From Allomuricauda ruestringensis DSM 13258 (GTDB taxonomy: Bacteria > Bacteroidota > Bacteroidia > Flavobacteriales > Flavobacteriaceae), in the NCBI RefSeq assembly GCF_000224085.1, contig NC_015945.1, positions 879,501 to 943,500 of the forward strand: DNA of 64,000 nt, read 5' to 3'. Each line of letters starts with the position of its first letter. Positions within the stretch are counted from its first letter, which is position 1. Below, in pieces: positions 1 to 9,706 of the stretch. Both the position numbers and the translations under genes were made by a program. The notes beneath the pieces are model-generated. The model did not search any database. It was not told the origin of the DNA and saw only the letters and a list, made by a program, of their open reading frames with translations.

Positions 1-3000
1 ACCTATCAAATCCCAGGTAAAAATAAGTTTGTGATTATTGATGCCAAAACAACATCCGCTCCAAATGCCGTACTTACCCTGAATTTTTCAGAACCTTTAA
101 AACAAGACCAAAACCTAAACGGTTTGGTCACCATTGAAAACGCTGAAAGCCTTCGATACGAAATCAATGGAAATGTGCTGAGTGTTTATCCCTCCAACCG
201 AATTTTGGGTGAGGTACGTATCAATGCCTTTCAAGGTATTAAAAGTGAGTATGGCTTCACTTTAAAGAACAACTTTTCCGAATTAGTCTCTTTTGAACAA
301 TTAAAACCTGCTGTCCGCCTCATTTCCAAAGGAACCATATTGCCCAATGCCGCTTCCACACCTATTTATTTTGAAACGGTCAATCTTACCGCAGTTGAAG
401 TTCGTGTCATCCAAGTATATGAAAACAACATGCTGCAATACCTCCAAAATTATGACTTAACGGAAAATTATAATCCCGATTTCAGGCCTGTGGGTCGAAG
501 AGTAGCATACAAAGTTATTCGCCTGACCGAAGATGACAATAAAAATACCAGTTATTGGCAGGCGCATGGTTTGGATTTATCCAAATTGATTAAGGTTCAT
601 CCCGGTTCGTTGTATCGGGTCGAATTCAGCTTTAAGAAAGAACACACCTCTTACGATTGTGGTGATAGTGCAGAAACCGAAGAATCAAAAACCGAATATG
701 CATTGGAACAAAGTTCTGATGAAGCCTCAGAAGAAGAACGCTATTGGGATAATGAAATCTACAATTACAGAAACTATGATTATAATTGGGAAGAGCGTGA
801 CAACCCTTGTCACTCGGCATACTACAATTACGATAGAATAGCCGCCACCAATCTATTGGGCAGCGATTTGGGCCTTATCGTCAAAAAAGGAAGCAATCGC
901 TCCCATCATTTTGCAGTGACCAATTTGCTCACCACCCAACCCGTAGCAGGTGCTAAAATAAAGCTCTACAATTACCAACAACAACTCATTGGCGAGACCA
1001 CTACCGATACCAAAGGTCTATCCGTTTATGATAGTGATAAGGGCATTGCCTTTGCCGTGGCCGAGCACAGCAACAATTTCGCCTACGCCAAACTTGCAGA
1101 TGGCAACGCATTATCCCTCAGTAAGTTCGATGTTTCTGGCGAACAGCTGCAAAAAGGTTTACAAGGCTATTTGTATACCGAAAGAGGAGTGCACCGACCA
1201 GGCGATGTTATCCATTTAACCTTTGTTTTGGATGATAATGCCAATCCATTGCCCAAAGGGCATCCCGTAGCATTGGAGGTCAGTGATGCCCGTGGCAAAT
1301 TGGTGCAACGCAATGTACTCAAAGAAGGAAGCATTCCCGTTTCGGATGGATTCTATGCCAAAAAAGAAAAGAATTTTTACTATTTCCCTATCCCGACCGA
1401 TGCTAACGCCCCAACGGGAAATTGGTCGGCCAAAGTGATTGTGGGCGGTGCACAATTCAGTAAAACCTTAAAAGTGGCCACAGTAAAGCCCAACCGATTA
1501 AAAGTGGATTTTGCTTTTGATGACGAAGTACTGGAAGCAAATACTTTCAATCGCGGAAAAGCAACCGTAAAGTGGCTGCACGGTGCTCCTGCCCGAAACC
1601 TAAAAATTGATATCAATGCCACTTTGAGCCAAACCTCAACCGCCTTTCCAAACTATAAAAATTATATTTTCCAAGACCCAGCTCGTTCGTTCAATGAGAC
1701 TGAACTGCAATGGATATCAGCAAATTTGGATGCCAATGGTGAATTGGACATCAATAAAAAAATAGAAGTCAATGGCAATGCACCTGGAATGTTGAAGGCA
1801 ACCTTCACCACCAAGGTTTTTGAGGGTGGAGGTGACTTTTCCATTGATGTATTTTCCAAGAATTTGGCCCCATTTTCAAATTTTGTGGGACTCCGTTCCC
1901 CCGAAGCCAAACAATACGGCTCTTTCTTAACGGATGACAATAACACCTTTGATGTGGTCACTGTGGATGCCCAAGGAAATCCATCATCCAACAGAAAACT
2001 AAAAGTACAAGTATTCAAAATTGAATGGCGCTGGTGGTGGAACCGCGGTTCTGATAATTTGTCACGCTATGAAAATGCTACCGTACACCGTCCTTTCAAG
2101 GAAATGGAGATTACGACCGGAAGTAATGGAAAGGGCAATTTCAACATCAATGTTCCCGATGAAGAAGGAGGCCGATTCTTGATTCGTGTTATTGATGAAG
2201 TCTCTGGACACGCTACGGGACGCACCGCTTATTTTTACCGCAATTGGTGGCGAAGACCCGCATCGGCAGATGCGGAAAGTTCTAAAATCTTGATTTTCGC
2301 TACCGACAAAGAAAAATACACCCTTGGGGAAGAAGCAACGGTCACTTTCCCATCAGATAAGGGTGGACGTGCTTTAGTAAGCATCGAAAACGGCACGGAG
2401 GTCCTCTCCCAACAATGGATTGAGACCTCGGCCAAAGAAACCAAAGCGACCATTCCCATTACTTCGGAAATGGCCCCGAATGCCTATATCAACATTTCCT
2501 TGCTGCAACCGCACAGTCAGGTCAAAAACGATCTGCCTATCCGATTATACGGCGTTGTTCCGCTCTTGGTAGAAAACCCAGCGACCTTTTTGGAACCAGA
2601 AATCAGTATGCCCGATGTTTTGGAACCAGAAGAATCTTATAATGTCACCGTTTCGGAGGCCAATAAAAAACCGATGACTTATTCGTTGGCCGTGGTGGAC
2701 GAAGGCCTTCTGGATTTGACACGCTTTACCACTCCCGACATTCACAGTTCTTTTTACGCCAGACAAGCTTTGGGTGTAAAAACCTTCGATATTTTTGATG
2801 ATGTGATGGGCGCCTACTCTGTAAGTGTGGATAATATCTATGCTATTGGTGGCGGTGGCATCGGTGCTGGTGCCAAAAACCGAAAAGCACAACGTTTTAA
2901 ACCTGTGGTCACCTATTTGGGTCCATTTACCCTAAAGGCAGGGGAAAAAGCATCACATACCATCGATATGCCGAACTATGTAGGTTCTGTCCGGACTATG

Positions 3001-4875
3001 GTAGTCGCTGGAAATCAAACTAGTGCCTATGGAAATGCAGAAAAGACAACCCCAGTTCGTAAACCTTTGATGGTTTTAACCTCCATTCCAAGAAAATTAT
3101 CCCCAGGCGAGACCGTGACCATCCCTGTAACGGTTTTTGCGATGGAACCTAAAGTAAAAAACGTAAAGGTCTCCATCGATGCTGGAAAAGCTTTGGAGCC
3201 CATAAGTGGCACTTCCAAAAACATCACCTTCAATGCGGTTGGCGAACAAATCGTCAATTTTGATTTTAAGGTCAACCCAACATCATCGTTCCAGACCATA
3301 AAAGTTACCGCTACGGGAGCTGGCGAAAGTGCTAGTAACGAAACGGAAATTGATGTGGAAAATCCAAATCCTGTAACCACCAAAAGTGAATTGTACACGC
3401 TCGACCCCAACGGATCGCAGACCATCACAATGGAAACTTTTGGCACTTCTGGCACCAATACAGCGTTTATTGAGTTTTCCACACTACCCCCGATGGATTT
3501 CTCCAAACGGATGGATTACTTGTTACGTTATCCCCACGGATGCGTGGAACAGACCACCTCCGCGGCATTCCCACAATTGTTCTTGGCAAATGTGCTGGAC
3601 ATCACTTTTGACAAAAAGAAGGACATCGAGAAAAACATTAAAGCTGCCATTGATAAATTGGGCGATTTCCAAATTCCCAATGGTGGATTAAGCTACTGGC
3701 CCGGTTATGGCAATGCCGATGATTGGGGCACTTCCTACGCTGGACATTTTATGTTGGAAGCCAAAAAGGAAGGGTATCAGTTACCGTTGACGTTCCTCAG
3801 CAATTGGCTACGCTTTCAAAAAAATGCGGCAAGACAATGGAGCAATCAGAGCACCTATTACAACGATGATATTTCACAAGCGTACCGATTGTACACCTTG
3901 GCCCTGGCCCAACAACCCGAACTGGCCGCAATGAACCGTTTACGGGAAACCGAAAACCTCAGCAACGAGGCCAAATGGAGATTGGCAGCAGCGTATGCCT
4001 TGGTCGGTAAAAAAGAAGTGGCCCAAGCCATTGTACAAAAGGCCAATATTAATTTTACTCCCAACAATTACAATTACAGAACCTATGGTTCCGTATTCCG
4101 AAACAGGGCCATGGCTTTAGAGACTATGGTGATTTTGGGTGACTCCCAACAAAGGGAATTGGCTGTTTCCTTAGCCAAAAATTTATCGTCTCAAAGCTGG
4201 TACAGTACCCAAGAAACTGCTTTTGCCCTCTTGGCCATGTCCAAAATGGTGATGAAAAACGGAGGAAGGTCCATCGACCTCACCTTTGCCAACAACGGAA
4301 AAGAGGTTGCTGTAAAAACCGACAGGGCCATTGCACAAAGAGAGCTTGCCATTGGCTCGTTCAAAGAGGAGATTGAGGTGAAAAACAATCAAGGCAATAC
4401 CATTTATGCCACCCTTACCCAAACTGGCAAATTACCAGTCGGTGAGGAATTGGCCCAGCAACAAAACCTAAGATTGTCGGTCAATTACCAAGACCCCCTT
4501 GGCAATTCCATCAATGTGGATGAACTGAGACAGGGAACAGAGTTTCAAGCTCAGATTACAATATTTAATGGTTCGGATGATTATATCGATAATGTAGCAC
4601 TTACCCATATCGTGCCCAGCGGATGGGAAATTGTGGACACTTCATTTGCTGGAGGCAGCAACGCAAATGCTTCAAAAGCGGATTATGTGGATACCAGGGA
4701 CGACCGTACCCATTTGTATTTTGATATTGATAGCAGAAAGTCGAAAACGTTCACCATAAAACTGAACGCTTCGTTTTTGGGGGAATACTATTTGCCCGGA
4801 GCACAAGTAGAAGCCATGTACGATAACACTTATTATGCTAGAAACAAGGGCAATTGGGTCAAAGTTGTTCAGTAG
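1..4875 (+). CDS. alpha-2-macroglobulin family protein (5' end outside window)
   Basis: The frame is open from base 1, so the N-terminus is missing; the GTG at 31 is internal. About 1,625 residues are visible, against roughly 1,800-1,900 for this family. Bacterial alpha-2-macroglobulins are periplasmic, usually lipid-anchored traps that bind attacking proteases through an internal thioester. The thioester motif reads HGCVEQ, with Cys codon at 3541 and Gln codon at 3550, so both cross-linking residues are kept (CVEQ rather than the animal CGEQ). Macroglobulin-type beta domains precede it and an alpha-helical thioester domain follows. A segment between two cysteines (about nt 658-810) is very rich in Glu, Asp, Tyr and Trp. 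pbpC starts 11 bases after the stop; this pairing (as in E. coli yfhM-pbpC) is known and links the trap to cell-wall repair. Confidence 0.93.
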   Translation, partial: TYQIPGKNKFVIIDAKTTSAPNAVLTLNFSEPLKQDQNLNGLVTIENAESLRYEINGNVLSVYPSNRILGEVRINAFQGIKSEYGFTLKNNFSELVSFEQLKPAVRLISKGTILPNAASTPIYFETVNLTAVEVRVIQVYENNMLQYLQNYDLTENYNPDFRPVGRRVAYKVIRLTEDDNKNTSYWQAHGLDLSKLIKVHPGSLYRVEFSFKKEHTSYDCGDSAETEESKTEYALEQSSDEASEEERYWDNEIYNYRNYDYNWEERDNPCHSAYYNYDRIAATNLLGSDLGLIVKKGSNRSHHFAVTNLLTTQPVAGAKIKLYNYQQQLIGETTTDTKGLSVYDSDKGIAFAVAEHSNNFAYAKLADGNALSLSKFDVSGEQLQKGLQGYLYTERGVHRPGDVIHLTFVLDDNANPLPKGHPVALEVSDARGKLVQRNVLKEGSIPVSDGFYAKKEKNFYYFPIPTDANAPTGNWSAKVIVGGAQFSKTLKVATVKPNRLKVDFAFDDEVLEANTFNRGKATVKWLHGAPARNLKIDINATLSQTSTAFPNYKNYIFQDPARSFNETELQWISANLDANGELDINKKIEVNGNAPGMLKATFTTKVFEGGGDFSIDVFSKNLAPFSNFVGLRSPEAKQYGSFLTDDNNTFDVVTVDAQGNPSSNRKLKVQVFKIEWRWWWNRGSDNLSRYENATVHRPFKEMEITTGSNGKGNFNINVPDEEGGRFLIRVIDEVSGHATGRTAYFYRNWWRRPASADAESSKILIFATDKEKYTLGEEATVTFPSDKGGRALVSIENGTEVLSQQWIETSAKETKATIPITSEMAPNAYINISLLQPHSQVKNDLPIRLYGVVPLLVENPATFLEPEISMPDVLEPEESYNVTVSEANKKPMTYSLAVVDEGLLDLTRFTTPDIHSSFYARQALGVKTFDIFDDVMGAYSVSVDNIYAIGGGGIGAGAKNRKAQRFKPVVTYLGPFTLKAGEKASHTIDMPNYVGSVRTMVVAGNQTSAYGNAEKTTPVRKPLMVLTSIPRKLSPGETVTIPVTVFAMEPKVKNVKVSIDAGKALEPISGTSKNITFNAVGEQIVNFDFKVNPTSSFQTIKVTATGAGESASNETEIDVENPNPVTTKSELYTLDPNGSQTITMETFGTSGTNTAFIEFSTLPPMDFSKRMDYLLRYPHGCVEQTTSAAFPQLFLANVLDITFDKKKDIEKNIKAAIDKLGDFQIPNGGLSYWPGYGNADDWGTSYAGHFMLEAKKEGYQLPLTFLSNWLRFQKNAARQWSNQSTYYNDDISQAYRLYTLALAQQPELAAMNRLRETENLSNEAKWRLAAAYALVGKKEVAQAIVQKANINFTPNNYNYRTYGSVFRNRAMALETMVILGDSQQRELAVSLAKNLSSQSWYSTQETAFALLAMSKMVMKNGGRSIDLTFANNGKEVAVKTDRAIAQRELAIGSFKEEIEVKNNQGNTIYATLTQTGKLPVGEELAQQQNLRLSVNYQDPLGNSINVDELRQGTEFQAQITIFNGSDDYIDNVALTHIVPSGWEIVDTSFAGGSNANASKADYVDTRDDRTHLYFDIDSRKSKTFTIKLNASFLGEYYLPGAQVEAMYDNTYYARNKGNWVKVVQ

Positions 4876-4885
4876 TTTGGTGTGG

Positions 4886-7258
4886 ATGAAGTTTTTTTTA
4901 TCAGCCCTAAAAAAAACCATTTTAAAACACCGAATCAAGGTTGTCCTTTTATCCATTGTATTGATTTTATGGCTATTCTGTTTGCCAAAAAATCTGTTCA
5001 AAGACCCCACCTCAACGGTTGTCGACAGTTCGGAAGGTTCCCTGATCGGTGCTCGCATAGCTGATGATGGTCAATGGCGGTTCCCGCAAATGGATTCTGT
5101 TCCGGAACGCTTCAAGCAGAGTATTTTACTGTTTGAGGACGAGTATTTTTATAATCATCCCGGGTTTAACCCAATCTCCATTATCAAGGCCATTGGGCAC
5201 AACCTCACCAAAGAAACCCGAAGGGGTGGCAGCACCATCACTCAGCAGGTCATCCGTTTGAGCCGAAAAAATCAAAGCAGAACCTATTGGGAAAAACTCA
5301 TCGAAGTCTTTATGGCCACTCGGCTGGAATTACGGCACTCCAAAGAAGAAATTTTAAAACTCTATGCCTCCCACACACCTTACGGGGGCAATGTAGTAGG
5401 TTTGGAAACGGCTGCATGGCGATATTTTGGAATCCCCGCCCACGAATTGAGCTGGGGGCAATCGGCTGCGCTGGCGGTTTTACCCAATGCCCCGGCATTG
5501 ATTTTCCCCGGAAGAAACGAACAAACCTTTATGGACAAACGAAACCGATTATTGAAAAAATTGTGGGAGAAAGAGGTCATTGACGAAACTACTTACGAAT
5601 TGGCCATTGCCGAACCACTTCCACAAAAACCAATGCCACTGCCCGATATAGCTCCCCATCTTACGGAACGTATCCGAAACGAGCATCCTGGTGAACGTAT
5701 AACCACTTCTGTGCAAAGACCGTTACAACATCGATTGAATCTTTTGGCCGAACGGCATTATCGGCAGTTGCAGAGCAACGAAATCCACAATTTGGCTATT
5801 TTGGTCTTAGATGTGGAAACCCGAAAAGTGCTTGGGTATGTGGGAAATTCACCTTCAGCGGAAGAGCATTCAAACTACGTGGACATCATCACTAAAAAAA
5901 GAAGTACTGGGAGTACCTTAAAGCCATTTTTGTTTGCTTCTTTATTGGATGAGGGAGCATTGTTGCCGAATAGTCTGGTCGAAGACGTTCCCACCGTGAT
6001 CAACGGATACAACCCTCAAAATTTTGATTTGAAACATGTAGGTGCCGTACCCGCCAGTAAAGCCCTTTCCCGTTCGTTGAATGTACCCGCGGTTAGATTG
6101 TTGCGGGAATATGGACTTCAAAAATTCTATAACAAACTCCATAAAATGGAAATGGAATCGTTGGATAAACCCGCTTCCTACTACGGCCTCTCCTTGATTC
6201 TTGGTGGTGCCGAGAGTTCCCTTTGGGAAGTGACTTCCACATACGCCTCCATGGCTTCCAGTCTGAATTATTTTTTGAAACATTCCAGCACCTATAGAAA
6301 CCAAGAGTTTACAGAAGCCTCTTATCTACAGAATGAGACCAAAGATTTTGGGGAAGAGCGGTTTGACCCCTTGGTTTTTGGCGCAGGAGCCATTTATAGC
6401 ACATTCCAGTCCATGTACGAAGTCAACCGACCGGAAGGTGACGAAAACTGGCAGTTTTTTGATTCCTCACAACCTATTGCATGGAAAACGGGGACCAGTT
6501 TTGGCTTTAAGGATGCATGGGCCGTAGGGGTTACTCCAAAATATGCCATTGGGGTTTGGGTGGGCAATGCCGATGGAGAAGGCAGACCCGGACTTACAGG
6601 AATCACCGCAGCCGCTCCCTTACTTTTCGACGTTTTGGATGCGCTGCCCCAAAGCGGTTGGTTCCAAGAACCTTTTGATGACCTTACCGAAATTGAAGTA
6701 TGTGCTCAAAGTGGATTTCGGGCTTCCATTTATTGTGATGACATAAAAAAAGAATTCGTGCCGACCCACGGCACCCGAAGCGGAGCTTGTCCGTATCATC
6801 AGCAGGTGTTTTTAGATGCTTCGGAGAAATTTAGGGTGAATTCCGAGTGTTATCCGTTGGGGGATATGATGGCCAAAAATTGGTTGGTGCTCCCTCCTAT
6901 TTTGGAATATTATTATACATCTTCCAATCCCAATTACAAACCTTTACCGCCTTATTTAGATGGTTGTTCCACATTGGAAAACAATTTAATGGAATTCATT
7001 TACCCAAAAAAAAACGAAGCTGTCCTCCTCCCGAAAAATTTGGGTAACAAAACATCGGAAATCATTTTAAAATTGGCCCATCAACAATCCGATGCCGTAG
7101 TGTATTGGTATTTGGATGAAACTTTTGTGGGCAAGACCGAAAATTTCCATGAACTCATCTTGGCTATTGAACCAGGGGAGTATGTCCTTACTGCTGTCGA
7201 TAATCAAGGCAACCGAGTACAACAGTTGGTGGAAGTGCGCTCGGCGTCGGGGAACTAA
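4886..7258 (+). CDS. pbpC: penicillin-binding protein 1C (transglycosylase/transpeptidase)
   Basis: This is a bifunctional peptidoglycan synthase, about 790 residues, anchored by one N-terminal membrane segment (VVLLSIVLILWLFCL). The glycosyltransferase domain carries EDEYFYNHPG and GGSTITQQVIRL. The transpeptidase domain carries the SxxK serine in STGSTLKP, the SxN motif in SRSLN and the KTG motif in WKTGTSFG. A C-terminal domain typical of PBP1C follows. A longer reading from 4835 would overlap the upstream gene by 41 bases; the ATG at 4886 leads directly into the basic-plus-hydrophobic anchor and lies 11 bases after the previous stop, so it is preferred. It is cotranscribed with the macroglobulin gene. 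The last 25-30 bases recur 1.08 kb downstream, next to der. Confidence 0.95.
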   Translation: MKFFLSALKKTILKHRIKVVLLSIVLILWLFCLPKNLFKDPTSTVVDSSEGSLIGARIADDGQWRFPQMDSVPERFKQSILLFEDEYFYNHPGFNPISIIKAIGHNLTKETRRGGSTITQQVIRLSRKNQSRTYWEKLIEVFMATRLELRHSKEEILKLYASHTPYGGNVVGLETAAWRYFGIPAHELSWGQSAALAVLPNAPALIFPGRNEQTFMDKRNRLLKKLWEKEVIDETTYELAIAEPLPQKPMPLPDIAPHLTERIRNEHPGERITTSVQRPLQHRLNLLAERHYRQLQSNEIHNLAILVLDVETRKVLGYVGNSPSAEEHSNYVDIITKKRSTGSTLKPFLFASLLDEGALLPNSLVEDVPTVINGYNPQNFDLKHVGAVPASKALSRSLNVPAVRLLREYGLQKFYNKLHKMEMESLDKPASYYGLSLILGGAESSLWEVTSTYASMASSLNYFLKHSSTYRNQEFTEASYLQNETKDFGEERFDPLVFGAGAIYSTFQSMYEVNRPEGDENWQFFDSSQPIAWKTGTSFGFKDAWAVGVTPKYAIGVWVGNADGEGRPGLTGITAAAPLLFDVLDALPQSGWFQEPFDDLTEIEVCAQSGFRASIYCDDIKKEFVPTHGTRSGACPYHQQVFLDASEKFRVNSECYPLGDMMAKNWLVLPPILEYYYTSSNPNYKPLPPYLDGCSTLENNLMEFIYPKKNEAVLLPKNLGNKTSEIILKLAHQQSDAVVYWYLDETFVGKTENFHELILAIEPGEYVLTAVDNQGNRVQQLVEVRSASGN
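7227..7251. repeat. direct repeat copy 1: 3' end of pbpC
   Basis: The end of pbpC (coding VEVRSASG before the stop) is repeated at 8303-8327 with 22 of 25 bases identical. The two copies bracket the HNH/methyltransferase insert. Confidence 0.8.
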
Positions 7259-7308
7259 ATGTTCTCTGTAGGTCTAAAAACCAAAAGAACGGTCAGTTTA
7301 GATTAAAC

Positions 7309-7316
7309 TACATTTG
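7309..7316 (+). promoter_or_regulatory. -7 promoter box TACATTTG for the HNH gene
   Basis: Exact match to the Bacteroidota -7 consensus TAnnTTTG, ending 14 bases before the ATG of the HNH gene. No clear -33 TTG was seen at the usual spacing. A second box, TAGCTTTG at 7319-7326, lies too close to the start codon for a leadered transcript. Confidence 0.55.
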
Positions 7317-7330
7317 ATTAGCTTTGTTAA

Positions 7331-8095
7331 ATGGAGAGAAACAATTGGTCAAAAGAAGAAACTATTATTGCTTTTAATGTGTATTGTAAAATACCTTTTA
7401 AAAGTAGTAGTAAGACCAATCCAACCATTATAAAATACGCAAATATCATTGGGCGTTCTCCGTCAGCACTGAATATGAAGGTTGGAAATTTTGGAAGACT
7501 TGACCCTGATTTGAGAAAACAAGGAATCGTTGGTTTAGGAAATGGCAGTAAACTTGATGAGGTTGTTTGGAATGAATTTAATGGAAATTGGGAAAAACTT
7601 GCTTTTGAAAGTGAAGAATTGATTGCTAAGTTTCAAAACAAAACCATTGAAGAAAGTGAAGGAATAAATTTAGATGATTTAACCGAAGGAAAGGAACGAG
7701 AAACAATTGTAAAAACAAGGGTTAATCAGAGCTTCTTTAGAAGCACAATACTTTCATCCTACAATTTAAAATGTTGCATAACAGGACTGTCAATACCTGA
7801 TTTTTTGGTGGCAAGTCATATAAAACCTTGGGCAAAAGATAAAGAGAACAGAATTAATCCGCATAATGGACTTTGTTTAAATTCTATTCACGATAAAGCA
7901 TTTGATAAAGGTTTTATTACAATTACACCTGATTACAAAATTGTACTTTCAAGTCTTTTTGAGAACTATCCAAACGAAGAAGCTGTAAATGACTTTTTCA
8001 AAAAACACAAAAACCAAAAAATCAATTTGCCCGATAGGTTTTTACCATCAAAAGAATTTTTAGAATATCATTATGAGAATATATTTATCAAATAA
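7331..8095 (+). CDS. HNH endonuclease, putative restriction enzyme
   Basis: A 254-residue protein whose C-terminal half is an HNH nuclease domain: CCITG (about 148-152), ASHIKPW with His163, then NPHNG and HDKAFDKG giving Asn179 and His187. HNH proteins of this layout are often annotated as putative restriction endonucleases and sit beside DNA methyltransferases. The N-terminal third resembles a small DNA-reading domain (SPSALNMKVGNFGRLDP) seen in such proteins; its target is unknown. The gene is clearly more AT-rich than pbpC and der on either side, which points to horizontal acquisition. Its only methyltransferase partner is a short remnant right after the stop, so the enzyme may be inactive, or safe only if the site is protected elsewhere. 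Substrate and activity are not proven. Confidence 0.8.
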   Translation: MERNNWSKEETIIAFNVYCKIPFKSSSKTNPTIIKYANIIGRSPSALNMKVGNFGRLDPDLRKQGIVGLGNGSKLDEVVWNEFNGNWEKLAFESEELIAKFQNKTIEESEGINLDDLTEGKERETIVKTRVNQSFFRSTILSSYNLKCCITGLSIPDFLVASHIKPWAKDKENRINPHNGLCLNSIHDKAFDKGFITITPDYKIVLSSLFENYPNEEAVNDFFKKHKNQKINLPDRFLPSKEFLEYHYENIFIK

Positions 8096-8244
8096 TCCGA
8101 GCTTACGGAATACAATCTTTCCCTAAAACTTATATCTTCAAAACAACGAGTATAGCAAAAACAGCCCATATGATTGGCAATGCCGTGCCGCCAGAATATG
8201 CGGAAGCGATTGGGAAAGCTATTGTAGTAAATCATCAAAGATAA
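8077..8244 (+). pseudogene. remnant of a cytosine-5 DNA methyltransferase (C-terminal tail only)
   Basis: Translation in the frame of base 8101 gives AYGIQSFPKTYIF, then AHMIGNAVPPEYAEAIGKAI, stop at 8242-8244. IQSFP and IGNAVPP are the last conserved blocks (including motif X) of m5C methyltransferases. An in-frame TGA at 8074 closes the frame upstream, and the catalytic PCQ and ENV motifs are absent. Only about 50 of some 350-400 residues survive. It overlaps the end of the HNH gene in another frame, so a deletion joined the two. This is the decayed partner of a probable type II restriction-modification system. Confidence 0.8.
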
Positions 8245-8302
8245 TAATTCTTAGACACAAGGTTCTTTTCTCAAATTATTAATCAACTACAATCAGAGTA
8301 AG

Positions 8303-8327
8303 TGGTAGAAGTACACTCGGCGTCGGG
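8303..8327. repeat. direct repeat copy 2: pbpC-tail copy abutting der
   Basis: Reads as V-V-E-V-H-S-A-S-G-E-stop, nearly the pbpC C-terminus (VEVRSASGN-stop). Its TAG at 8332-8334 directly abuts the der stop codon at 8335. It looks like the original end of pbpC, or a duplicate made when the insert arrived. Confidence 0.8.
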
Positions 8328-8334
8328 CGAATAG

Positions 8335-9636
8335 TTATTTCTTCCGCATGAAAATGGTCATCGGCACTCCAGTAAAATCAAAATTCTGCCTGATTTTGTT
8401 CTCCAAAAACCTTTTATAGGGATCCTTCACATATTGTGGCAAGTTGCAAAAAAACGCAAATTGCGGGTAAGGCGTGGGCAATTGGGTGCAAAACTTGATT
8501 TTTACGTATTTCCCTTTGGTAGATGGAGGTGGTGTTTTTTCAATGATAGGAAGCATTATATCGTTCAATTTTCGGGTCGGGATGCGTTTTGAACGGTTTT
8601 TATATACGTCCACGGCGGTTTCAATCGCTTTGTAAATCCGCTGTTTGTTCAAAACAGAAATAAAAAGAATGGGGACATCTTCAAAAGGGGATATAACTTC
8701 TTTTATTTTGGCGGTATATTCTTTTACCGAATTGGTTTCCTTTTCGATCAAATCCCATTTGTTGACCAGAATCACAATTCCCTTGTTGTTGCGCTGTGCC
8801 AACCAAAATATATTCTGTACCTGTCCATCAAATCCTCTGGTAGCATCCAGCATCACAATACAAACATCGCAATACTCGATGGCTCGAACGGAACGCATGA
8901 CGGAGTAAAATTCCAAGTCTTCTTTCACTTTGGCTTTACGTCGTATTCCAGCCGTATCCACCAAATTGAATTCAAAACCGAATCGATTGTATTTGGTGTC
9001 GATACTATCGCGCGTAGTTCCAGCAATATCGGTTACGATGTAGCGGTCCTCTCCTATCAATGCATTGATAAAGGATGATTTTCCTGCATTGGGCCTACCT
9101 ACCACGGCAAAACGAGGCAATTCGCTTTCCTCTTCTTTTTCATCGGGAAGTACTTTCACCAAAGCGTCCAACAATTCTCCTGTACCGCTACCATTGATGC
9201 TTGACAAGGGATAGTATTCACCCAGTCCCAAGGCATAGAACTCCACAGCATCGGCCATACGTTTGCTATTATCGACCTTGTTCACGGCCAAAAAAGTAGG
9301 TTTATCTGCTCTTCGCAGCAATTTGGCAACATCTTCATCCATTCCTGTTACGCCAGATTCCACATCCACCATAAAAATGATTGCATCGGCCTCATCTATG
9401 GCCAATTCAACTTGTTTGTCGATTTCTTTTTCGAAAACATCGTCGCTGCCCAGAACGTAACCACCAGTGTCAATGACGGAAAACTCCTTGCCGTTCCAGT
9501 CACTTTTGCCGTAATGACGGTCGCGCGTAACACCACTGACGGCATCCACTATCGCCTCACGGCGCTGAATAAGTCGGTTAAAAAAAGTGGACTTCCCAAC
9601 ATTGGGTCTTCCTACAATGGCTACGATAGCTCCCAT
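8335..9636 (-). CDS. der: ribosome assembly GTPase Der (EngA)
   Basis: A 433-residue tandem GTPase needed for maturation of the 50S ribosomal subunit. The first G domain shows [19 protein letters not shown] and NKVD; the second shows [25 protein letters not shown] and NKWD. A KH-like RNA-binding domain follows (about residues 350-433). Length and motif order match the family, so the ATG start ([16 protein letters not shown]) is secure. It is convergent with pbpC and the accessory insert, whose duplicated tail touches its stop codon. A -7 box lies 17 bases upstream. Confidence 0.97.
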   Translation of the reverse strand: MGAIVAIVGRPNVGKSTFFNRLIQRREAIVDAVSGVTRDRHYGKSDWNGKEFSVIDTGGYVLGSDDVFEKEIDKQVELAIDEADAIIFMVDVESGVTGMDEDVAKLLRRADKPTFLAVNKVDNSKRMADAVEFYALGLGEYYPLSSINGSGTGELLDALVKVLPDEKEEESELPRFAVVGRPNAGKSSFINALIGEDRYIVTDIAGTTRDSIDTKYNRFGFEFNLVDTAGIRRKAKVKEDLEFYSVMRSVRAIEYCDVCIVMLDATRGFDGQVQNIFWLAQRNNKGIVILVNKWDLIEKETNSVKEYTAKIKEVISPFEDVPILFISVLNKQRIYKAIETAVDVYKNRSKRIPTRKLNDIMLPIIEKTPPPSTKGKYVKIKFCTQLPTPYPQFAFFCNLPQYVKDPYKRFLENKIRQNFDFTGVPMTIFMRKK

Positions 9637-9652
9637 TAGGTTTAATTTTTGG

Positions 9653-9660
9653 CAAAAATA
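9653..9660 (-). promoter_or_regulatory. -7 promoter box TATTTTTG of der
   Basis: Read on the minus strand this is TATTTTTG, matching TAnnTTTG. It lies 16 bases before the der start codon. No convincing -33 element was seen. Confidence 0.5.
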
Positions 9661-9706
9661 CCATTTATTATGAAGAAAAAATGATACCTTTTTTGATCAT
9701 TTTCAA

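Noticed and set aside
3027..3506. 159-codon minus-strand frame inside the macroglobulin gene
   Set aside because: Shadow of a long real gene; no motif.
4835..4885. Upstream start for pbpC
   Set aside because: Would overlap the macroglobulin gene by 41 bases and place extra residues before a normal membrane anchor.
5942..6304. 120-codon minus-strand frame inside pbpC
   Set aside because: Antisense to the transpeptidase domain; no independent support.
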